DNA of 64,000 bases from Trichomonas vaginalis G3 (Eukaryota; Parabasalia; Trichomonadida; Trichomonadidae). A model generated the notes under the pieces. That model was not told the origin of the DNA, searched no databases, and was given only the letters and a program-made list of their open reading frames with translations. Shown here piece after piece: positions 12,500 through 21,014 of this stretch. Both the position numbers and the translations under genes were made by a program. Every line of letters starts with the position of its first letter. Within the stretch, counting starts at the first letter, position 1. Location: the NCBI RefSeq assembly GCF_026262505.1, contig NC_067204.1, forward strand, positions 5,737,797 through 5,801,796, written 5' to 3'.

Positions 12500-12600
12500 T
12501 GTTTCAAAACTGTTGCGTAAGTTAACTCACCACTTTCAAGTTTTTCATACATATATCTTACCCATTCATTTGGAATACGAGGTCTCGAGTTTTCGTTCAT
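12442..12600 (-). pseudogene. 52-codon frame, possible transposase N-terminal fragment
   Basis: A minus-strand ATG frame of 52 codons starts outside the 250-bp array and runs into its last unit, ending at a TAG in a hairpin loop. The protein has a helix-rich NEWVRYMYEKLESGELTY stretch, which resembles in character, though not clearly in sequence, the start of the rve transposase at 53689 (residues near IEEGKMTWEEA). The last 18 codons are exactly one arm of two satellite hairpins. No Inr is visible. I take it as a fragment of a mobile-element gene; the family is not determined. Confidence 0.4.
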
Positions 12601-13058
12601 TTTTTTACTTTACAAAACTGTTTATTTTTCAGAATTTTTAAATTTGAAAAAATTCATTCTAGATCTGATAAATAATATATTATTTTTCAATCAAAATATT
12701 TTGATTATCATCTCAAAAGTGTTCTCAAAACCTAGTTTTTCTTATTTTTGATAATCTTAATAGTTATATTATTATAAACTAATTGAACACCATATGTTTT
12801 TGTATACTTTTACAAAAAAATTGATAGATTTGTGATACTTCCCCCGACGATAGAATTGAATAGCTTACATTTTGACAGAACTTAATATGGAACAATATCT
12901 TGTTTGATCATATAATTAAAAAGCTATTTTATTATTTTCAGTCTTCATAAAAAGAAATTTTAAAAAATTAATTTGAATTATTGAAAAAATGGACTTGTAT
13001 TGGAAATTCATATATTACATACTATATAGATTATGATAATCCAATAACCTGGGAAAAA

Positions 13059-13363
13059 CCAGGAATTTACAAAATAAAAAAATCTCTTCACGTTCACTTA
13101 TTTCTTATTTTGAATATATATTTTAATTATATAATCATTACCCTGATTGTATTCAAAGTTTTATATAAATATCACAACTAATTTAAGATCAAATCTGCGT
13201 GTGAAATAGATATTTATAAAAACAACATAGAGTATTTAGTTGACCTGTTATCCACGTCATTGCATTAATTGCATTCCAAAAAAATCACTATATAGCGAGA
13301 TATTCAAATACGAACTTTCGCCCGTATAAAAAAATTTTGTAAATTCCTGGAAAACAAGGGTAT
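13059..13363. repeat. Partial second copy of the block terminus
   Basis: CCAGGAATTTACAAAA at 13059-13074 matches the inner part of the terminus at 4169 in the same orientation, and so forms an inverted pair with the right terminus at 13335-13363. This could be a small ~0.3-kb inverted-repeat element of the same family. Confidence 0.5.
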
Positions 13364-13913
13364 TACCAATTTCCGAGATATGTTATTCTTTGAATCATCC
13401 CTCAGTAAAAAATTATCATAATAATGGGAAAATATGGTTTATTCAAAAGGATATATATGAAAATCCAATGGTATTTCAAAATCTTTGGAAAAATTTTGAA
13501 TATTCCATTAAAATTAATTCATTTGATTAACTCTTAGAAAGAGTTTTCATGATTTCATTCTTTAGTAGATTTTTCCAAACAAAATTTGGAAAATTTTCAA
13601 AAATTTTGACAATATCGAAAATTATGCCAAAAATGAGACATCTAGATAAACTCAGATTTAGAGAATCAAATTCCATTGGAAACATCGGTCACAAATTTGA
13701 TTCATAAAAATTCCGTGTAAACTATACAATCAATTCAAATTTTCAATAATAAACGGATATATTTTGAATTGGTCTTTTCATAAACGAAATTTTTTAATGT
13801 CAGATTGGTATTTTCTTATATTCATATTAACTAACAAAATTTTATAATAAAATCAAAGAAACAATTATAAGGTTTATCAAAAGTGACTAAAAAGTGTCTT
13901 GACAGTCCCACCA

Positions 13914-14948
13914 ATGCTACGCGATCTATGTACAGTTGTAGATCGTGTTGATGACCGCTTCAAACATATAGAGAACATTGGCACGGGATCTTTCGGTAGT
14001 GTTACCAAGTCATTAGATACAAAGTTCAAGCGCATTGTTGCCTTGAAAAGATTAAAAGATAACTATCAGCATGAAATCGACGAAAAGAAGGTCGTCAATG
14101 AAGTCACAATTTTACGAAAGCTCAATCATCAAAATATCGTTAAACTCTACGATGTTTTTTACGTAAAATCTGAAGACGCTTATTATATCTCAATGGAGTA
14201 TTGCGAGCAGGACCTCCTTGCATTACTAGAAACAGGTAAGCTTGATGCTACCACCATCAAATTCTTCATGAAACAAATACTTGAAGCATTATCGTATTTG
14301 TCCGCACATAACATTGTTCACCAAGACATCAAGCCAGCTAACATTTTAGTCCAGGGAGGGAATACAATCAAATTTGCTGACTTCGGTTTAGCCACGGCTG
14401 TTGATTCATCCCTTTCCATGACAAACTGCGGAACTGCCCCATATATTCCGCCAGAAAAATTCTTTGGTGCAACCAATTTCGATCCATCTGCAGATATATG
14501 GTCAACAGGTGTATTATTCTATCAATTAATCAAAAAAGAGCTCATTTTTGGTTCGAACATGCAAAGCGACCTTATCATTAGAGAAATATTAAGGGTCTGC
14601 GGAGCACCAGATACAAAGGCTTGGCCAGAAGTTCTTTCCTTAGAAAATTATGGAAGATACAGCAAATATGCCTCAGAAACATCTAATCTCAGCTCAAAGT
14701 TCACCGCTGAGATGAAAGCAGACTACGGACAGATTATTGAGCACATTAAGTCAATGCTCAATCTTGTTCCTTCCCAGAGGCCATCCGCTGCTTCCCTTTT
14801 GGCCACAAATGACTTTGAAACACCTTTGACCCATGTTCCAGTCACAGAAGAGTTTCATATTAGAATAAGAAACAAATCTGTTTCTCCTCTCAAATTCTCA
14901 CCTGTTGTCAGACCAGTTCTTCCAAGAATCGAATTATCATGTTATTAA
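13914..14948 (+). CDS. CDK-like (CMGC) protein kinase with HQD motif
   Basis: A 344-residue Ser/Thr kinase filling most of the protein. The glycine loop GTGSFG is at 23-28, the ATP-binding Lys at 45, the alpha-C Glu probably at 63, the catalytic loop HQDIKPAN from 136, DFG at 156-158 and PPE in place of APE at 179-181. The HRD arginine is replaced by Gln, so regulation by activation-loop phosphorylation may be weak; the catalytic Asp, Lys and DFG are kept, so activity is likely. The insert region (ILRVCGAPDTKAWPEV) has the CDK/MAPK-family insert pattern. The cyclin-binding helix is not PSTAIRE. I chose the first ATG at 13914. It lies just outside the TA-flanked repeat block. Confidence 0.9.
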   Translation: MLRDLCTVVDRVDDRFKHIENIGTGSFGSVTKSLDTKFKRIVALKRLKDNYQHEIDEKKVVNEVTILRKLNHQNIVKLYDVFYVKSEDAYYISMEYCEQDLLALLETGKLDATTIKFFMKQILEALSYLSAHNIVHQDIKPANILVQGGNTIKFADFGLATAVDSSLSMTNCGTAPYIPPEKFFGATNFDPSADIWSTGVLFYQLIKKELIFGSNMQSDLIIREILRVCGAPDTKAWPEVLSLENYGRYSKYASETSNLSSKFTAEMKADYGQIIEHIKSMLNLVPSQRPSAASLLATNDFETPLTHVPVTEEFHIRIRNKSVSPLKFSPVVRPVLPRIELSCY

Positions 14949-15641
14949 ATTACAAATTCCTGCTTGTTTTCAAACAAAATTTATTTGTTGTTGTTAATTG
15001 ATATTAGCTTTGTTATAAAGCACTTATAATAAATTATAGAGTATATTATTTTAACTAAAAACTTATCTTTTTTTATTAAAGTCTGATTTTTCTGATTTTA
15101 TATAAAAATTTTAAGAATTGATGTGTATTCCTACCCTGAATCAATGTATTGGCTTTGTGGCTGGAATCTAGTAATGTACATGTCAACTTCTTTTTAAATT
15201 CAGAATCTCAATCAGAATAGTATATCTCAATCAGAATAGTATATCACTTGCTATAATTATATAATGCCTAAAGTTTGTAAATTATATAATATTGCAACAT
15301 TTTGAAATAGGATAGTATATAAAAACATTCTAATCACGCATATTCTTGACAATAAATGCAATATATTGCTCTTGTTATTAATGATATAGACATGAATTAT
15401 ACAATAATACGCTTACATCATGGAAATTATCCTAAATTATATGCTGAAATCGTGGAATTTGCTATTTTGATCGATTGATTGTATTTTTAAAGCATAGTCC
15501 GTCTGTTATATTAATAACAATAGCTGGATGATCGAAACAATAAAAATTTCGGATAAAAAAAATATAACGTATGAAAATGCATGGAACAGTTACCATTTTA
15601 ATCCTTGTCCAAAATCATCAGTCACAAAATTTTATTCCCAA
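14949..15641. other. Intergenic, AT-rich
   Basis: No gene is seen. A direct duplication of ATCTCAATCAGAATAGTAT lies near 15206-15243. A TCACAAAAT sequence about 12 bases before the ATG at 15642 is a possible Inr for the ankyrin gene. Confidence 0.5.
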
Positions 15642-16508
15642 ATGGGTGATGAGATTGTTCAGAATTTCGAATACGCGGGAGCTCACATTAAAGAATATAT
15701 CGATGAAGATAAGTTGTTTTCTACGTTTGAAATAGAAGACATCAAAAAAAATCATCAATTTTGCAAAATTATCAGCTGATGACTTCGTTACTCTTATGAA
15801 GCAAGCCCATTCTGCACTAAGTGCAAACAAGACATATATCTGTACTCGACGAGCAAATGTTTCTGTACAAAATATGGAAGAAGTCATATCAATTCTTCAT
15901 TCAATTATGAAATTCATGAAACTGAAATTTCTCGAGGGAGTTATTGATTTTTTAAAGAATTCGGAAAATAAGGCAATAGTTAATTCAATTCCAAATCAAA
16001 CTCAAAAAAGCGAACAACAAATAGAACCACAAAAATACAATCAAGAGATAGATACATCTAAATCTCAGAGCAATCAGACCAACGAAGTAAACGACAAATC
16101 AAAAGAAAACCCCCAAGAAAATCAAACTATTGAAATATTCAAGAATAAGAAAGAAATACTTACAAGAATTAATGAACTTAAGGGTGCACCCGTATGTACG
16201 TTTATTTGAGAGGAGGAGGATTACCCTCTCAATTTTGAGGGATTCGTTAGTTTATTTTCTCGATAAATATGCAATAAAATTTGATTTTTACCTTATCAAT
16301 ATACTTCATATAATATACACATGTTCATGTAAAAACTTTTTTCCAAAATCCTCAGTAGAGATGCGAGTTTCCGAATTTTTTTAGCCCTGGGATGTCATAA
16401 CCGCTGCGGTTTTGTAAAATTTGGGATAAATTTTGACAATCCATTTTTTGTGGGATGTACGTTTATATCAATTTGCTCGGCGTTTGCCGAGCTATTGTAC
16501 AATCCTAC

Positions 16509-16905
16509 TCGAATTCATTACGCAGCCCTGGTCACTCAAAGGCCAGGGCATACAATTACAAAATAGTAGAGTGAGACTCTTCTAATTTCTTCCAATCACA
16601 AGGAAGATCTTAGAAGAGCCTCACTCTACTCGAACACATTACGCAGCCCTGGTCACTCAAAGGCCAGGGCATACAATTACAAAATAGTAGAGTGAGACTC
16701 TTCTAATTTCTTCCAATCACAAGGAAGATCTTAGAAGAGCCTCACTCTACTCGAACACATTACGCAGCCCTGGTCACTCAAAGGCCAGGGCATACAATTA
16801 CAAAATAGTAGAGTGAGACTCTTCTAATTTCTTCCAATCACAAGGAAGATCTTAGAAGAGCCTCACTCTACTCGAACACATTACGCAGCTCCTGCTCAAC
16901 AATGA
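16509..16905. repeat. 121-bp hairpin satellite
   Basis: Three units start at 16509, 16630 and 16751, and a diverged partial one at 16872. Each has a small hairpin GCCCTGG/CCAGGGC and a large one with a stem of about 21 bp beginning AGTAGAGTGAG and closing CTCACTCTACT, whose loop contains CTTCC/GGAAG. In the terminal partial unit the small hairpin is replaced at the same place by CCTGCTCA/TGAGCAGG, a different sequence that keeps the fold. Confidence 0.95.
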
Positions 16906-16983
16906 GCAGGTCTTACCACTTTGAGAGGCTTTCGTTCGAGTTCTGATGCAGATCCCAACGCGAGCGAGAGTCTCTCAAGCAAG

Positions 16984-17205
16984 CTTCTAATTCGTAGCTA
17001 GAGTTTCACTCTTATGAACTGGCAGCCAATTTGAGAGACTTTCGCTCGAGATCTAATGAAAAATCAGAACTCGGCCAAAAATTGCCCAAACAGGCTTGTA
17101 ATTCGTAGCTATAGTATTGATCGTATGGATGTGTTGCCAATATGAGAGACTTTCGCTCGATGTCTGATATTGCATCAGACATCGAGCGAAAGTCACTCAA
17201 AACAG
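16984..17205. repeat. 111-bp duplication with hairpin
   Basis: Two related copies begin CTTCTAATTCGTAGCTA at 16984 and CTTGTAATTCGTAGCTA at 17095, each ending in GAGAGACTTTCGCTCGA. The second ends in a strong hairpin of about 21 bp around GACTTTCGCTCGATGTCTGA (17151-17197). A related, looser inverted repeat lies at 16922-16977. Confidence 0.8.
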
Positions 17206-19868
17206 CTTAGACATGTCTATTTTGACGGCATTAAATGATTTCATAGGAAATGTCTCAGTTGTTAATTAAGTTCACGTGAGCTTTTATGAATGAAAATAAG
17301 TAAAAAAAAAGAATTTTCTCAAAAAAAATTGTGTACGCATTGAAATTTTTATCTATAAATTTAGATATGTCATCAATAATATAATATAATTTTAAATTCG
17401 TGGAGTACACTTGGGATAATTGAATATGGGCTACCCCATCCCAACCTCTCAAACTTCCTCTGAATTTGGACAAGGTATCCCAATCCCAAAGACCTATCTG
17501 AATAAAATGAAATAAGTATATTATATATATTATTTATTTGCTAATAATGAGCATAAATCGCTAAAATTATGAAGAAATTAAAAATTAAAAATTAAAATTA
17601 GAAAAAAATGTTGATTTAATGAGAGAATATTGTATAAAAATAGAATTATTAGCTAAAATACGTATTAATTTTATGATATTTCAATCACATTAACGAAAAT
17701 CGCCCATTTTTAATTCAAATGGGCGGGAAAAAAAATAAAATTCCAAAAAAAAATTGAATTGGGGAAACGATAGGGGACGGGATATGAGAAACCCCATATG
17801 TTTGGGAATTTTTCGCATCACTATCCTCAGGAATTAAGTGATTTTTGAATTTTAAGAATTTTTTTCGAATTTTTTCGAAAAAAAAATATTTTCAGAACAG
17901 CCTTAACGGCTAAGATTTAGGAACAATGTTAAGTATCAAAAAGAAAGGAGGTCTGATATAGACAACATATATCGTTGAAGGTTGAAAAAATCTCTAATAT
18001 TTGAGCCCAAAATTTCAAATTTAAAATTTGAAATTTTAATTTTTTGAAAAAAGAGGCCACCTGTATGTACGTTTATTTGAGAGGAGGAGGATTATATTTT
18101 TGAAAGGGTGAAACATTATGAATATGTTAATTATATAATAATATGTATTATTATAAAAAAGAAAAAATAAAGCACGTTAAAATTTTTCTTTCTTGATTTT
18201 TTACAAAATCTACTTAGAATTATGCAAAATATGACTAAATAATTATAAATTTCAAGTTAAATTTTAATTTTGATAAATAATTTAAATTTCAAAATATCAA
18301 GTTCAGTTCGACTATGTATGTAGTAATTCCTCAATAAAGTGCCAAAACCCTATTAAAATATATGAACATTTTCAACATTTTAATGTTTTTATTTAAAAAT
18401 TTGATGGAATATGAGCTTCAAACAATTATTATGTAAATAAAAATAATTAAATATATGTATTTATTCGTATTACAACCGTAATAAGTCGATTCTTCCTTTC
18501 TTCTACTGAGTTTTGAATTTGATTTCGAATTGTAAAGAGATTCAAAGGGAAAATACTAGCGGATAAAAACTACCTCCATGAAAGGGTCATAATGGAGTCA
18601 AGTTGTATTTTTTGATATTTTTTGTTTTTCGAGCCTAAATAGGTAGCCAAGATAATGCCTAAAAATAAGGTTCTAAATTCTGAAGTTTACATGATCCTCT
18701 CGTGTGCACCCTTAAAGAATCTGATGATATCAATATTGAAAAGGTCTACAATTTCTATCATTCACTTGAATATCAAGAAAATCAAAAAATGATTGCAAAA
18801 GCTTGTGAAGAAGGACTTGCTACGAAGATATTCACAAATCAATTTAATGATCATGAAAATATACTTCATATTGCATGCGAAAAAGGAGATATGAAACTTG
18901 TTAAGATTTTAATTGACTGTGATTGCGATCCAGATTCAAAGAGTAGATATGAAAAAACTCCACTCATGTGTGCATCAGAAAATGGTCATCTTGAACTTGT
19001 TAAATATCTTATATCTGAAGGAGCTGAGAAAGACTTACAGGATAGAGATGAAATGACTGCATTCATGTACGCATCTAAAAAAGGTCATTTTGATATAGTT
19101 CAATACCTTTTATCTGAAGGAGTTAAATACGATTTCAAAGACAAATATGGAAATACTCCATTGATCTGTGCTGCACAATTTGGTCACCTTGAAATTGTGA
19201 AATGTTTTAAATCTATTGGAATTAGTATTACAGCAGTGAACAATAACAAATGGACTGCACTGCATCGTGCATCAGAAAAAGGTCATCTTGAAGTTGTTAA
19301 ATACCTTATAGCTGAAGGAGCTAGTATATATGCAAGGGAATATTTTGGATGGACTCCACTCATGTGCGCAGCAAGTCATGGTCATCTTGATGTTGTTCAA
19401 TATCTTGTTTCTGTTGGATCTGATAAAGAAGCAACAAATAAAGATGGATATACTCCACTCATTTCTGCTGCATTCAATGGTCATCTTGAAGTTGTTAAAT
19501 ATCTAATCTCAGTTGATGCAAATAGCGAAGCAAAGACTAAAGATGGATCCAATGCACTTATGAAAGCATCGGCTTATGGTCATCTAAATGTTGTCCAATA
19601 TCTTATTTCTATTGGAGGTAATCTTGAAACAAAGAATATTAGAGGAGAGACTGCACTCTCAGTTGCAAAAGACCAAGCCATAATTGATTGTTTGACTTCT
19701 GCTGGAGCCAAATAATCTATATTAAAAATAATTTATTAATAAAACAATATTTTTCTTTTTTCTAATTATGAAAATGGCAAGGTAATGAAGTGGAAATGCA
19801 ATTTAGATAAATGTTGAGACATTTGGGATAAGGTCGACAAACAAAAGTGCGGAAATGAAAAGCCACCG

Positions 19869-19989
19869 TTTGAGTACTTTCTGAGACTCTATTTGTCAGA
19901 AAGTTTACATTTGTAAACTTTCTGACAATGAAAAATGGCCTTTCAAAGTTTTTGACATTGTGGTTTTATTGTGTCAGAAAGTACTCAAT
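19869..19989. repeat. Nested cruciform sequence
   Basis: An inner near-perfect palindrome at 19895-19926 (GTCAGAAAGTTTACA with a 2-base loop) is enclosed by a second inverted repeat, TTGAGTACTTTCTGA at 19870 and its complement at 19974-19988. Both stems share the CAGAAAGT core. It lies about 150 bases past the broken ankyrin gene and could be a small fold-back element or a terminator-like structure. Confidence 0.8.
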
Positions 19990-20106
19990 TTCCATCTCAA
20001 AAAAGTGGTTTTTAAAAACTCCCAATTTTTTGTCTGTCAAATATGAATTTAATTTTACCAAAATAGAGTAAAAATTGAATGAATGAAGCGGTTTTCAATT
20101 TTTAAT

Positions 20107-20201
20107 CTATTTTGAAAAACATATTTATAATTGTGAGCTGTACATAATATTTCCCAAATATTTTGTAAAGCTCACAATTATAAATATGTTTTATAAAATA
20201 G
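20107..20201. repeat. Small fold-back repeat, 24-bp perfect stem
   Basis: A 24-base stem beginning AAAACATATTTATAATTG at 20116 pairs perfectly with 20169-20192, and CTATTTT/AAAATAG extends it outward. The form is that of a very small MITE. No target duplication is certain. Confidence 0.8.
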
Positions 20202-20339
20202 GTCAAATAACAGATAATCATCATTACATATTTGTAAAGCTATAAAATACTGAATCATTCTTAAAAGCTCTTGACACAAATTTTATTACTGATCAAATAA
20301 AAGCATATGATGAAAACATTAAATTGTATTAACGTAATT

Positions 20340-20990
20340 TGAAGTTTGATGGATACATTTGGTCTCATCACGAAGCCAGAAACAGACACAGATTATCTAT
20401 GTCAATGACGCTATTGCCTGGCAAACATCATGTATGCAACACTCAAGATAAATGATTTCAAGCGCATCGTCCCCCTTGATCGAAGATAGGTTGAGGAAAC
20501 GTAGGATACAAACATTTTCGACGTGCATCGAACACTGTCTTGTGAGATTCTCAGACATGTCGACAGGTACACAAGGTGTGGTTAGGAGTAATGCATATGC
20601 TGTTCTGCTCTCCTATTCAGAACGGCCGAGGAAGATGACGACATCTACAATTGCGCTCGTCAGGAGAAATGAACAGAAGTACAACACGCTTTGCTAACAT
20701 ACTCTACAAAACTGCCAACCAAGATCAGGACCTTATGAATAGGCTTATCATACGGACATTTATAGCAAACAACAGCTCCGGTTTGCCCACATCAGTTTCT
20801 CCTTTCATTTGTTTTCAAAAAAAAATTATTCTCACATCAAAAAGCATCATTTTCGGTATGGTCTCAATCAGAAATCATTTCGTTCTCGTGTATACCCTGC
20901 TTGTTCTGCTCATTGTTCCATTTTGTCTCAGCATCATCACTCCTGTTGCGGTTTTCATCTTCGCTTTACTCTTCGAGGTTTGAGTTTATA
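20340..20990. other. GC-richer broken stretch, origin unknown
   Basis: This stretch is visibly less AT-rich than its surroundings and has several short overlapping open frames but no single convincing one. It looks like decayed coding sequence of foreign or mobile origin. I cannot assign a family. Confidence 0.35.
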
Positions 20991-21014
20991 ATTATTCTTC
21001 TTTGTGTCACATTT

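Larger units (their letters stand above)
11359..12901. mobile_element. Fold-back element enclosing the 250-bp array
   Basis: Bases about 11359-11426 and 12842-12901 form an imperfect inverted repeat sharing the stretch CAAAATGTAAGCTATT and ending near ATCGTCG. They bracket the 250-bp satellite and a short open frame on the minus strand. I cannot define a target duplication. It appears nested inside the larger TA-flanked block. Confidence 0.5.
4169..13363. mobile_element. TA-flanked 9.2-kb non-autonomous element or nest
   Basis: The ends at 4169-4197 and 13335-13363 are a perfect 29-bp inverted repeat starting ATACCCTTG. A TA lies immediately outside each end (4167-4168, 13364-13365), as expected for a TA-duplicating (Tc1/mariner-type) insertion. 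The interior has no convincing long gene. It holds a large inverted repeat made of 132-bp satellites and a fold-back unit with 250-bp satellites. A second, partial copy of the terminus lies at 13059-13074, so an alternative reading is a small ~0.3-kb element at the right edge plus an unrelated terminus at 4169. I favour one block because the outer ends match perfectly, but this is not proven. Confidence 0.5.
16182..18711. mobile_element. 2.5-kb non-autonomous DNA element with TTAA duplication
   Basis: The ends are GGGTGCAC inverted repeats (10 of the first 11 bases match) and TTAA flanks both sides (16178-16181, 18712-18715). The TTAA duplication fits piggyBac- or Kolobok-type transposition; no transposase gene is inside. 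The interior holds the 121-bp satellite, other hairpins based on GAGAGACTTTCGCTCGA, and a roughly 30-base sequence (GTATGTACGTTTATTTGAGA...) present directly repeated near 16192 and 18063, suggesting an internal rearrangement or nested relative. It interrupts an ankyrin gene. Confidence 0.85.
15642..19715 (+). pseudogene. Ankyrin-repeat gene split by a TTAA element and frameshifted
   Basis: The N-terminal part (MGDEIVQNFEYAGAHIKEYI...) occupies 15642-16181 and the ankyrin part 18716-19715. Removing the intervening element and one TTAA copy restores a continuous frame reading ELKESDD across the junction, so this was one gene. A second lesion is a one-base excess in the A-run near 15742-15750; the frame downstream continues with LSADDFVTLMKQ. 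The 3' part encodes about nine ankyrin repeats of about 33 residues (LVKYLIS.GA type). The N-terminal region is a helical domain I associate with trichomonad ankyrin proteins, followed by a Gln/Asn/Lys-rich linker. The partial gene at 62910-64000 is a related type. The function is probably protein binding; no catalytic domain is present. Confidence 0.85.

Noticed and set aside
12981-13181. 66-codon plus-strand frame near the right end of the repeat block
   Set aside because: AT-driven composition and it runs through the partial terminus copy at 13059.
17012-17200. 62-codon minus-strand frame with repeated ERKSL motifs
   Set aside because: It follows the 111-bp duplication and its hairpin; the repetition explains the open frame.
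20452-20991. Overlapping frames of 60-110 codons
   Set aside because: No family is recognised, no Inr is present and the frames compete. Reported only as a GC-richer stretch of unknown origin.
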